DNA of 5,282 nucleotides from Desulfobacterales bacterium HSG17. GTDB lineage: Bacteria; Desulfobacterota; Desulfobacteria; Desulfobacterales; Desulfococcaceae. A model generated the notes under the pieces. That model was not told the origin of the DNA and did not search any database. It saw only the letters and a list, made by a program, of their open reading frames with translations. The stretch spans positions 1-5,282 of the forward strand of contig JAUCGD010000237.1 in the NCBI GenBank assembly GCA_030377945.1, given 5' to 3'. Numbering within the stretch: the stretch's first letter is position 1; each line of letters starts with the position of its first letter. The position numbers and the translations under genes are program-made. Positions 1 to 5,282 of the stretch are shown here, in pieces.

Positions 1-99
1 AAAGAATGAGATTAGTAATGGTTGGATTTGGAATATATTTCCGAGATGACTTTGATTCTTTGGGAAAATTTTACCACTTAGTTTCTGACCTTTAGGTAA
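1..99. other. Spacer after the motE-like gene; no gene supported
   Basis: In related operons fliK comes next, but the minus strand here contains no ATG or TTG, and the only GTG (75-77) opens a frame that stops after about 20 codons. Two minus-strand frames remain open to the left edge without a start, so the next gene probably begins beyond base 1. On the plus strand a 29-codon ORF (6-95) has no recognisable product. The only structure seen is an AT-rich near-palindrome at 62-75, without the loop or T-run of an intrinsic terminator. Confidence 0.5.
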
Positions 100-765
100 T
101 TATTTTCTTTTAAAGGCAAGTCGCTCACTTATTTTGGCTGCTTTGTCACTATCAACAAAAGATAAAATATTGGCAGCAGATGTTTCACGCATTCTTAAAA
201 ATATTTCCTGGGCTACTTCAAGATTCATTTTATCAACAATCAAAGCAGCATTTTTGGGTTTCATACCAGCATACATTTTTACAAGTCTGCCGATCTTTTT
301 TTCATAGGCGGCTTCTTTTTCCTGCTCTCGAGAGCTCTTCTGTTTTGTAAGCAGGGCCATATCTTCTTTTATCTGTTTTTTCAAAACTTTTAAATTTTCA
401 AGTTTTTCATCAATCTGCTCTTCAAATATTTCAAGCTCTTTTTTTGCCTGAACAAGGTTTTTCTGTTCTTTGTCAATCATTGTTTTCTTATCTTCAAGGC
501 CGCGCAATACAACCTTTGCAGGATCTGGGCATTCCGGGCATTCCGGACAAGGCTCTTCCTCTCCCTCTTTGACATCTTTTTTATCTTTATCTTTTGCCTC
601 TTGTTCCGATTCCTCTTCTGGAGTCTGCTCTTTTTTGTCGTCTGCTGCAAAAACATTTACTGGGCTTATAAACAAGGAAAAATCTATATAATTAAAAAAT
701 TTAAAACCAGTAAAACAAAATATTGAAATCCCTATACAAATTAAAATTTTTTTATATTGTTTCAT
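100..765 (-). CDS. motE: MotE/YlxF-like flagellar protein: exported coiled coil with a C-terminal MgtE-N-like domain
   Basis: The 221-residue protein has a basic start (MKQYKK) and a hydrophobic segment from about 7 to 40 that could be a signal peptide, cleaved after VFA (38-40), or a membrane anchor. A Lys/Glu-rich linker follows (41-72), then CPECPECP (73-80), a long coiled coil (about 85-155) and a helical repeat region (168-215) with Met or Val at 168, 180, 192 and 204, typical of the MgtE intracellular N-terminal family seen in MotE. Sinorhizobium MotE is a periplasmic chaperone for the motility protein MotC; Bacillus ylxF occupies the same slot between fliJ and fliK. By analogy this gene probably serves motor or stator assembly, but its exact role is not shown here. 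The ATG overlaps fliJ by 14 bases, with AAGGA 9 bases upstream. The family call is firm; the symbol is by similarity only. Confidence 0.8.
   Translation of the reverse strand: MKQYKKILICIGISIFCFTGFKFFNYIDFSLFISPVNVFAADDKKEQTPEEESEQEAKDKDKKDVKEGEEEPCPECPECPDPAKVVLRGLEDKKTMIDKEQKNLVQAKKELEIFEEQIDEKLENLKVLKKQIKEDMALLTKQKSSREQEKEAAYEKKIGRLVKMYAGMKPKNAALIVDKMNLEVAQEIFLRMRETSAANILSFVDSDKAAKISERLAFKRK
121..264 (-). repeat. Four 12-residue helical repeats of the MotE C-terminal domain
   Basis: Residues 168-215 divide into MKPKNAALIVDK, MNLEVAQEIFLR, MRETSAANILSF and VDSDKAAKISER. Each unit has a hydrophobic residue at position 1, Ala at position 6, Ile at position 9 and mostly a hydrophobic residue at 10, the layout of the MgtE N-terminal superhelix. 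Confidence 0.75.
527..546 (-). repeat. 9-base tandem repeat encoding Cys-Pro-Glu units in MotE
   Basis: On the plus strand gggcattcc occurs twice back to back (527-535 and 536-544), and the period continues for two more bases. It encodes part of CPECPECP (residues 73-80; codons at 526-549). The near-perfect DNA copies suggest recent duplication of one unit. Confidence 0.8.
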
Positions 766-1210
766 TGGATATTGTCCTTGCTGTTTTTATGGATACAATC
801 TCATCTAACTCTTTTTGTTCAATTTTAATAATTTCCTGATTGTATTCCTTTTTTAATCTTTCCTTATAAAGTTCCATCGCCTTTTTATCAACACTCTTTT
901 TTTTTAATTCAAGCAATTTTTCTTTGAGTAGTTTCTTTAATTGGATTTTTCTTGATTTCTCATTTTTTATACTGGTTTGAACATAATCAAGATAATTATG
1001 ATATTCTCTGAATGTGGAAGCATTAACTCCCTTTGTAATAATCTTATCAATCTTATCAGCACTATGTTCCCAAGTTTGCTTTAATTCAGCAATCTGTTTT
1101 TCACAATTTTTAACATTCATATGGGCTGCAGCAGTATTTTGCTGGGCTATTTTTTCAAGATATTGCCTGTAGCTTAGTAAAGGCTGTAATTTAAATTCAA
1201 ATCGTTTCAT
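752..1210 (-). CDS. fliJ: Flagellar export protein FliJ
   Basis: FliJ is the small coiled-coil stalk of the export ATPase. It sits in the centre of the FliI hexamer and links it to FlhA, and it also helps recycle export chaperones. The 152 residues (usual length about 145-150) begin with KRFEFKLQPLLSYRQYLE, the conserved FliJ opening, followed by an almost uninterrupted Lys/Glu/Gln-rich helix consistent with the antiparallel coiled-coil fold; there is no membrane segment or signal peptide. The ATG overlaps the fliI stop as TAATG and the upstream ribosome site is weak (A-rich), so translation is probably coupled to fliI. FliJ sequences diverge widely; the identification rests on the N-terminus, size, coiled-coil character and position directly after fliI. 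Confidence 0.93.
   Translation of the reverse strand: MKRFEFKLQPLLSYRQYLEKIAQQNTAAAHMNVKNCEKQIAELKQTWEHSADKIDKIITKGVNASTFREYHNYLDYVQTSIKNEKSRKIQLKKLLKEKLLELKKKSVDKKAMELYKERLKKEYNQEIIKIEQKELDEIVSIKTARTISNETI
775..779 (-). promoter_or_regulatory. Ribosome binding site of the motE-like gene
   Basis: Read on the minus strand this is AAGGA, 9 bases before the ATG at 765 and inside the end of fliJ. It supports the chosen start and the 14-base overlap. Confidence 0.6.
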
Positions 1211-2586
1211 TATTCTTTTACTTTATCAGGCTTTACTTTCCCTGATTGTGTCGACTCAGATTTACTTTTCAGAGCATTTTTTAAACCATCAACACTGGAT
1301 GCCATATCTATTTTTTGATTCATATCCTGCTTTAACAATTGATTAATACCTGGCATCAAGCGTTTTGCTTCATCTACATCAGGATCAGAACCATCAATAT
1401 AAGCACCTATGGTGATCATATCTTCTGCATTTTTATAAGATGATACAACACCTGCTGCTCTATCCCGCACTGCTGTATGCTCCTGTGTTGTTACATCCCG
1501 CATCACCCTGGAGATACTTGCCAGAACATCAATGGCAGGATAATGCCCCTTGTTTGCAAGTTCCCTTGATAAAACAATATGGCCATCAACAATTGATCTT
1601 ACAGTATCACCCACAGGATCATTTAAATCATCACCCTCAACAAGAACCGTATAAATTCCGGTAATTGAGCCGCCATTTTCCATATTCCCGGCTCTTTCAA
1701 GTAAAATTGGGATTTGCACAAAAAATGAAGGAGTATATCCCCTTGATGTCGGAGGTTCTCCTGCAGCAAGACCAACATCCCTGGAAGACATTGCAAAACG
1801 TGTGATTGAATCCATCATCAACAAAACATGTTTGCCCTGGTCTCTGAAGTATTCAGCTATGGTAGTTGCAAGGTATGCACCTCTGATCCTGACAAGAGGA
1901 GAAGAATCTGAAGTTGCTGCTACAACCACGGCTCTTTTAAGACCTTCTTCTCCAAGAGTTTCATTGATAAAATCTTTTACTTCCCTGCCTCTTTCTCCAA
2001 TAAGCCCTATGACCACAACATCTGCACTTGTGTGTTTGGTCATCATACCCATTAAAATACTTTTACCAACCCCGGATCCTGCCATAATAGCCATGCGCTG
2101 ACCTTTGCCAAGCGTTATCATGCTGTTGATTGCAGCCACACCAACATCAAGAGGCTCTTTAATAGGAGCTCTTTCCATGGGCCCTATGGGTTTGCCATAT
2201 AAATTATATTCTTGAGTATATTCAACAATGCCTTTACCATCTATGGGATTCCCCATGCCATCTACAACTCTTCCCAGAAGCTGGTCTGAAACCCCAACCA
2301 GAGGAGTTGCTGAAATGGGAATAATTTTTGCCCCAAGGCTGATACCTCTGATATCTCCATAGGGCATGAATAGGGCTTTCTCTTTTTTAAAACCCACAAC
2401 TTCAGCTTTTATTACATCTCCCTGATCATTAATAATACTGCAAAGGCTGCCGATTCCCATGCCAAGACTATCGCCCTGGGCTATTAAACCTATAACCTGG
2501 GATATCCTGCCTTCAGGTTTTATTGTGACACATTCGTCCACGGCCTGGGCATATTTGTCAAAATCAACTTTATCCAAAAACCCCAA
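1210..2586 (-). CDS. fliI: Flagellum-specific ATPase FliI of the type III export apparatus
   Basis: FliI is the hexameric ATPase, related to the F1 beta subunit, that hydrolyses ATP to help unfold and deliver export substrates at the base of the flagellum. The 458 residues show an N-terminal beta-barrel region (about 25-95), Walker A AGSGVGKS (169-176), GERGREV (197-203) with the presumed catalytic Glu198, Walker B LLMMD (255-259) and the alpha/beta ATPase signature PAIDVLASIS (350-359) followed by Arg360. No key residue is missing. The last 20 or so residues form a Lys/Ser-rich tail. The start is a TTG 2 bases after the fliH stop: the next in-frame ATG is at residue 43, inside the N-terminal domain, and GGAGCGGAA precedes the TTG. 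Assignment to FliI rather than another type III ATPase rests on the neighbours fliH and fliJ. Its stop shares one base with the fliJ start. Confidence 0.98.
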   Translation of the reverse strand: MGFLDKVDFDKYAQAVDECVTIKPEGRISQVIGLIAQGDSLGMGIGSLCSIINDQGDVIKAEVVGFKKEKALFMPYGDIRGISLGAKIIPISATPLVGVSDQLLGRVVDGMGNPIDGKGIVEYTQEYNLYGKPIGPMERAPIKEPLDVGVAAINSMITLGKGQRMAIMAGSGVGKSILMGMMTKHTSADVVVIGLIGERGREVKDFINETLGEEGLKRAVVVAATSDSSPLVRIRGAYLATTIAEYFRDQGKHVLLMMDSITRFAMSSRDVGLAAGEPPTSRGYTPSFFVQIPILLERAGNMENGGSITGIYTVLVEGDDLNDPVGDTVRSIVDGHIVLSRELANKGHYPAIDVLASISRVMRDVTTQEHTAVRDRAAGVVSSYKNAEDMITIGAYIDGSDPDVDEAKRLMPGINQLLKQDMNQKIDMASSVDGLKNALKSKSESTQSGKVKPDKVKE

Positions 2587-2588
2587 AA

Positions 2589-3605
2589 CTATTCCGCTCC
2601 TGCAGTTTTAATGGCTTCAAAGACAGCCTCAAGCCTTGATTCAACATCTGATGAAATAGAAGCAGTAATGGTATCTATTTTACAGCCTCCTCTTTTAATG
2701 GAAGGATCTGATTTTACAGACACGTTTGTTAAGGAATCAACAGCTTCAAAAAATTCATCTTTAATCATCTCAATATACTCATAATCATCCTGGGAAACAC
2801 TTAGTACCACTTCTTCTGCCTGTACAAGATTTTTTAATGCATCAAGAATCATGGGTTTAATAATTTCATCATCAATTTCCATATGAGCCATGATAATTTT
2901 TTTAACAATCTGCTCTATAAGAGATATAATACTGACTTCATATTTTTCCACCAGCAAATCCAATGTCTGATCTGCTGTTGTCAGGGATTTTTCAAGTGCA
3001 CTTAAGGTTTCAACAGCTTCTTCTTGAGCCTGGGCTGTCCCTTTTTCTATACCCTCGACAATACCCTGTTCAACTCCCTGCTGCTTTCCCTCTTCTATAC
3101 CTTTTTGCTCTCCCTGTGCAAACCCTTTTTCTTCACCCTGTTTAAAGCCCTCTTCATAACCCTGCTCTTTTCCCTCTTTTATACCTTTTTCAAGACCTTC
3201 TCTATAACCTTTTTCTTCCGGAGCCTCTTCAAGTTCAGCGGATGCCTGTTCTAAAGAAATTTCAGAATCATCGAAATATTCTGAGCTTTCACCTGATTTG
3301 TCTAATTTCTCTGGCTCCACTGGCCCCCCTGCCCCTCCAGGTTCATATGAACCTTCAGACTCTTCCTGCAAATCAAAGAGAGGTTTAAAAATAATATCTT
3401 CCTCTTCTATTTTAGAATCATAAAGTGCTTTAAATCCATCAGCCTCTTTATCTTCAAACTCTGATATTTCAAACAATGCTTTAAACCGATCAAAATCAGG
3501 TTTTGTCTCTTCAGTTCTGTTTGAATGCTCTTTATTAAAACTTTCTAACGAACCTACTGCAATTGGTTCAAATTGAACATTTTCACTATTAGACAAGGAC
3601 ATCAT
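2589..3605 (-). CDS. fliH: Flagellar assembly protein FliH (regulator of the FliI ATPase)
   Basis: FliH dimers hold and regulate the FliI ATPase and dock it to the C ring and export gate in the cytoplasm. With the ATG start chosen here it has 338 residues, longer than the roughly 235 of the Salmonella protein because of a long acidic N-terminus (about 1-125). That part carries three F-K-x-L-[FY]-[ED] motifs (41-46, 58-63, 73-78) and a Gly/Pro linker near 90-98 encoded by locally GC-rich DNA. Next comes the FliH hallmark: glycine at every fourth position from 133 to 189, followed by Ala193 and Ala197. The C-terminal domain (about 200-335) ends with RGGCKIDT and SRLEAVFEAI, as in the FliH/YscL family. 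The frame is also open back to a TTG at 3620, but GGAAAGGG stands 5 bases before the ATG at 3605 (8 before a second ATG at 3602), so the ATG pair is preferred. It overlaps fliG by 17 bases. Confidence 0.95.
   Translation of the reverse strand: MMSLSNSENVQFEPIAVGSLESFNKEHSNRTEETKPDFDRFKALFEISEFEDKEADGFKALYDSKIEEEDIIFKPLFDLQEESEGSYEPGGAGGPVEPEKLDKSGESSEYFDDSEISLEQASAELEEAPEEKGYREGLEKGIKEGKEQGYEEGFKQGEEKGFAQGEQKGIEEGKQQGVEQGIVEGIEKGTAQAQEEAVETLSALEKSLTTADQTLDLLVEKYEVSIISLIEQIVKKIIMAHMEIDDEIIKPMILDALKNLVQAEEVVLSVSQDDYEYIEMIKDEFFEAVDSLTNVSVKSDPSIKRGGCKIDTITASISSDVESRLEAVFEAIKTAGAE
2592..2600 (-). promoter_or_regulatory. Ribosome binding site for the TTG start of fliI
   Basis: Read on the minus strand this is GGAGCGGAA, lying in the last codons of fliH. 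The GGAG part is 10 bases from the TTG at 2586 and the GGAA part is 5 bases from it. It supports TTG as the real start, because no ATG or GTG occurs in the first 42 codons. Confidence 0.6.
3039..3209 (-). repeat. FliH glycine repeat: 15 glycines at exact 4-residue spacing
   Basis: Residues 133 to 189 of the 338-residue FliH carry Gly at every fourth position with no interruption, giving 14 overlapping GxxxG motifs, and Ala continues the spacing at 193 and 197. At the DNA level this is an imperfect 12-base periodicity, visible on the plus strand as recurring ccctg, tttcc and tatacc blocks. GxxxG runs are a known FliH family trait, thought to pack the helices of the dimer. Confidence 0.9.
3372..3485 (-). 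repeat. Three F-K-x-L-[FY]-[ED] motifs in the FliH N-terminus
   Basis: FKALFE, FKALYD and FKPLFD occur at residues 41, 58 and 73 of the 338-residue FliH, spaced 17 and 15 residues apart and separated by acidic, low-complexity sequence. This looks like a repeated short linear binding motif in a disordered region; the partner is unknown. Confidence 0.65.
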
Positions 3606-4602
3606 CTTTACCCTTTCCAAGTGTTATAGTTCCATCAGCCTCAAGCTCTTTGGCTGCACGAACAACTGCCTGCTGTGATTCTTCAACCTCTGCAAGACGT
3701 ATTGGACCCATGGCATCAAGATCATCTTTAAGCATTTCACCTGCTCTCTGGGAAAGATTGGAGAAAATCTTCTCTTTCATCTCATCTGTAGCAGTCTTAA
3801 GTGCATATGTCAGTTGCTGACCTTCAACCTTCTTTAATATTTCTCTCATGGCTGTATCATCAATAGTTGTAAGATCTTCAAATACAAACATCAAGTTACG
3901 AATATCATTGGCCATTTCAGGATTGTCTTCTTCCACAAATTCCATAACAGCATCTTCGGTTGTCTTGTCTACTCCATTGATAATATCCACAAGTACCTGC
4001 AAACCACCAGCTTTGCCCCCAGGTCCTACTGCACCGGAAAGTTCAAGTCTTAAAGCTTTATCAACATCTCTTACAACATCATCTGAAATCTGCCCCAGCC
4101 TTGCAATTCGCATGGAGATATCCCCTTTTAAATCTTCGGGAAGTGACATTAATATTTCTGAAGATATTTCAGACGGCATATGTGCCAGAATCATTGCGAT
4201 GGTCTGGGGATGCTCGCCTTCCACATAACCTGCCAGGGTTCCAACATTGATGTTCCTGCTCCAGATAAAGGGTTTATCCTGTTTTTTCTTTTCAAGATCA
4301 TCAAGGACAGCATCTGCATCATTACCTTTTAAAGTATTTTTTACAATATTGTTAATAAAAGAGCCACTTTCAATAATCATGCGGGCTTCACCCTCAAATT
4401 GACCAACAAAATCCAAAGAGACTTCCTTGAGCATTTCAGGAGTAATACTCTCAATCATGGACATTTCAAATGCAACTTCACCTATTTCCTGTTCATTCAT
4501 TTTCGCAAATGCCTGGGTTGCATATTCCTCACCCATGTACAAAAGGAAAACAGCAGCTTTTTTTGGACCAGACATCTCTATTGATTTTTCATTTTCAACC
4601 AT
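3589..4602 (-). CDS. fliG: Flagellar motor switch protein FliG
   Basis: FliG is the rotor protein that connects the MS ring to the C ring and receives torque from the stator. The 337 residues match the usual length (about 330-340). The N-terminal domain opens with MSGPKKAAVFLLYMGEE (10-26); the middle domain carries the EHPQ motif (130-133); a Gly-rich linker GPGGKAGG lies at 193-200; the C-terminal domain has the MFVF motif (238-241). The charged torque residues fall at the spacing known from E. coli K264/R281/D288/D289/R297: here K269, R286, D293, D294 and R302, so all are retained. The ATG lies 2 bases after the fliF stop. A GAAGAG sequence 5 bases upstream is a weak ribosome site, and a stronger GAGGAGG lies further back inside fliF. 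Met10 could be an alternative start. The gene overlaps fliH at its 3' end. Confidence 0.98.
   Translation of the reverse strand: MVENEKSIEMSGPKKAAVFLLYMGEEYATQAFAKMNEQEIGEVAFEMSMIESITPEMLKEVSLDFVGQFEGEARMIIESGSFINNIVKNTLKGNDADAVLDDLEKKKQDKPFIWSRNINVGTLAGYVEGEHPQTIAMILAHMPSEISSEILMSLPEDLKGDISMRIARLGQISDDVVRDVDKALRLELSGAVGPGGKAGGLQVLVDIINGVDKTTEDAVMEFVEEDNPEMANDIRNLMFVFEDLTTIDDTAMREILKKVEGQQLTYALKTATDEMKEKIFSNLSQRAGEMLKDDLDAMGPIRLAEVEESQQAVVRAAKELEADGTITLGKGKDDVLV
3611..3618 (-). promoter_or_regulatory. Ribosome binding site of fliH, inside the fliG 3' end
   Basis: Read on the minus strand this is GGAAAGGG. It lies 5 bases before the ATG at 3605 and 8 before the adjacent ATG at 3602. It supports an ATG start over the upstream in-frame TTG at 3620, which would place this sequence within the coding region. 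Confidence 0.7.
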
Positions 4603-4604
4603 GA

Positions 4605-5282
4605 TTACTCTTCGTTATCCTCCTCTTCTTCTGCTATACTGACCCAGCCCTTAATAATATTGACAGTTTTATCAAGATCTTTGTTGGCATAATATCTGGC
4701 TTTTTCATTAACAGACATATTGGTCAGATATGATGCACGTTCTGAAGCACTCATTTTCTTGATAAAATCTTCTTTTTGTTCCTGGGTCATGAGATCCATG
4801 TGGTCTTTCTGCTGTTTTGCATCCATCTCGATAAATTCAGGTTCTCTTTGCTCTTCTTCAAGCAGAGCCAGTTCTTCTGGACTTGGCAGAGTTTCCTGCT
4901 CAACTGTTGTTTTAATATCTTTCACAGTTTTAATAATAGGACGTATAACAAGAAGGAACAATAATACTACAAGAAGTATATTGGCAATTGTTCTTCCATA
5001 CTCTTTTTGAACCATTTTCAACCCTGTAAGAGCAGGTTCTGCTTCAAGCTGTCCAATAGAGGCGAAAGGAAAACACTCCATGGATATTTGATCACTACGG
5101 TTTTCATTATAACCCATGGCGTTAATAACAATATTTTCAAACTGTTTCATCTCTTCAGCAGTTCTTGGTGCATATACCTGTTTTTGATTACCATTATCAT
5201 CGGTTTGGGTTTCATATTTTCCATCCACCACCGCTGCCACAGAGAGCCTTGTCAGGACTGCCATGGGTTTTTGGGTTTCCCG
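4605..5282 (-). CDS. fliF: Flagellar MS-ring protein FliF, C-terminal part (5' end outside the window)
   Basis: FliF builds the MS ring in the inner membrane, the platform for the rotor and export gate. The window holds only the last 225 residues; the frame is open to the right edge, so the ATG at 5264 is internal and not the start. Seen in order (numbered from that Met): the family-typical RLSVAAVVDG strand (6-15) of the periplasmic domain; a periplasmic stretch; the second transmembrane helix at about 93-111, rich in Leu/Ile/Val and ending in RPIIK; then a cytoplasmic tail. The tail carries four 12-residue repeats (147-194) and ends with TVNIIKGWVSIAEEEE, matching the conserved amphipathic, acidic end that binds FliG in known FliF proteins. 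fliG starts 2 bases after the stop. The identity is secure from the membrane helix, the C-terminus and the gene order; the repeats are unusual. Confidence 0.95.
   Translation of the reverse strand, partial: RETQKPMAVLTRLSVAAVVDGKYETQTDDNGNQKQVYAPRTAEEMKQFENIVINAMGYNENRSDQISMECFPFASIGQLEAEPALTGLKMVQKEYGRTIANILLVVLLFLLVIRPIIKTVKDIKTTVEQETLPSPEELALLEEEQREPEFIEMDAKQQKDHMDLMTQEQKEDFIKKMSASERASYLTNMSVNEKARYYANKDLDKTVNIIKGWVSIAEEEEDNEE
4683..4826 (-). repeat. Four tandem 12-residue repeats in the FliF cytoplasmic tail
   Basis: Met recurs exactly every 12 residues (147, 159, 171, 183 counted from the Met at 5264). The units are MDAKQQKDHMDL, MTQEQKEDFIKK, MSASERASYLTN and MSVNEKARYYAN. The shared pattern is M, usually S/T, two variable residues, E/Q, K/R, two variable residues, then an aromatic (His in the first unit) and a large hydrophobic. 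The DNA copies are diverged, so this is a protein-level repeat. It lies between the membrane helix and the FliG-binding end. Confidence 0.75.

Noticed and set aside
62..75. AT-rich near-palindrome gggaaaattttacc as a possible terminator or operator
   Set aside because: It has no loop, one mismatch and no following T-run in either direction, and such AT palindromes are common in AT-rich spacers.
50..95. Possible sigma-28-like promoter on the minus strand (TAAA, then about 15 bases, then GTGGTAAA or GGTAAAAT)
   Set aside because: The -10 part matches the GCCGATAA consensus at only about half of its positions, too weak to call.
6..95. Short plus-strand ORF of 29 codons
   Set aside because: It has no ribosome site or recognisable product and lies opposite the direction of all genes; an open frame this short is expected by chance.
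1210..2586. F1 ATP synthase beta subunit or virulence type III ATPase instead of FliI
   Set aside because: The flanking fliF, fliG, fliH and fliJ genes and the FliI-like N-terminal region make the flagellar assignment clear.
3024..3254. Plus-strand ORF rich in Leu, Phe and Thr that looks like a membrane protein
   Set aside because: It is the complement of the FliH glycine repeat; its hydrophobic periodicity is a mirror image of that repeat.
3603..3620. TTG start for FliH at 3620
   Set aside because: The ribosome site GGAAAGGG would fall inside the coding region, and two ATG codons follow it at suitable spacing.
5262..5264. ATG at 5264 as the start of a separate small membrane protein
   Set aside because: The frame stays open to the right edge and the preceding residues RETQKP continue a normal FliF periplasmic domain.

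Overview
The window is an interior piece of a flagellar export/basal-body operon. Every convincing gene lies on the minus strand, so transcription runs from the right end to the left end: fliF (its last 225 codons; the 5' part lies beyond the right edge) > fliG > fliH > fliI > fliJ > a motE/ylxF-like gene, followed by 99 bases with no gene that I can support. The genes are packed tightly: fliF and fliG are separated by 2 bases, fliG and fliH overlap by about 17, fliH and fliI are 2 apart, fliI and fliJ share one base (TAATG), and fliJ and motE overlap by 14. No promoter or terminator is visible inside the block, so it looks like one cotranscribed, translationally coupled unit.

The genes work together. 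FliF forms the inner-membrane MS ring. Its cytoplasmic tail anchors FliG, the rotor protein of the C ring that contacts the stator. FliH, FliI and FliJ form the ATPase complex under the ring that feeds substrates to the flagellar type III export gate. The last gene encodes an exported coiled-coil protein with a C-terminal MgtE-N-like helical repeat. It has the architecture of MotE/YlxF proteins and sits in the same slot as Bacillus ylxF (between fliJ and fliK).

The host is probably a Gram-negative, AT-rich flagellated bacterium. The residue style (Lys/Glu-rich, very acidic FliH, MotE after fliJ) suggests Desulfobacterota (Desulfobacteraceae-like), but this is an impression, not a demonstrated placement.

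I found no unknown system or mobile element. What stands out is the repeat architecture in otherwise ordinary flagellar proteins: four 12-residue repeats in the FliF tail; a similar 12-residue helical module in FliG and MotE; an unbroken run of fifteen glycines at every fourth position in FliH; three F-K-x-L-[FY]-[ED] motifs in the FliH N-terminus; and a CPE tandem repeat in MotE. FliI appears to use a TTG start.
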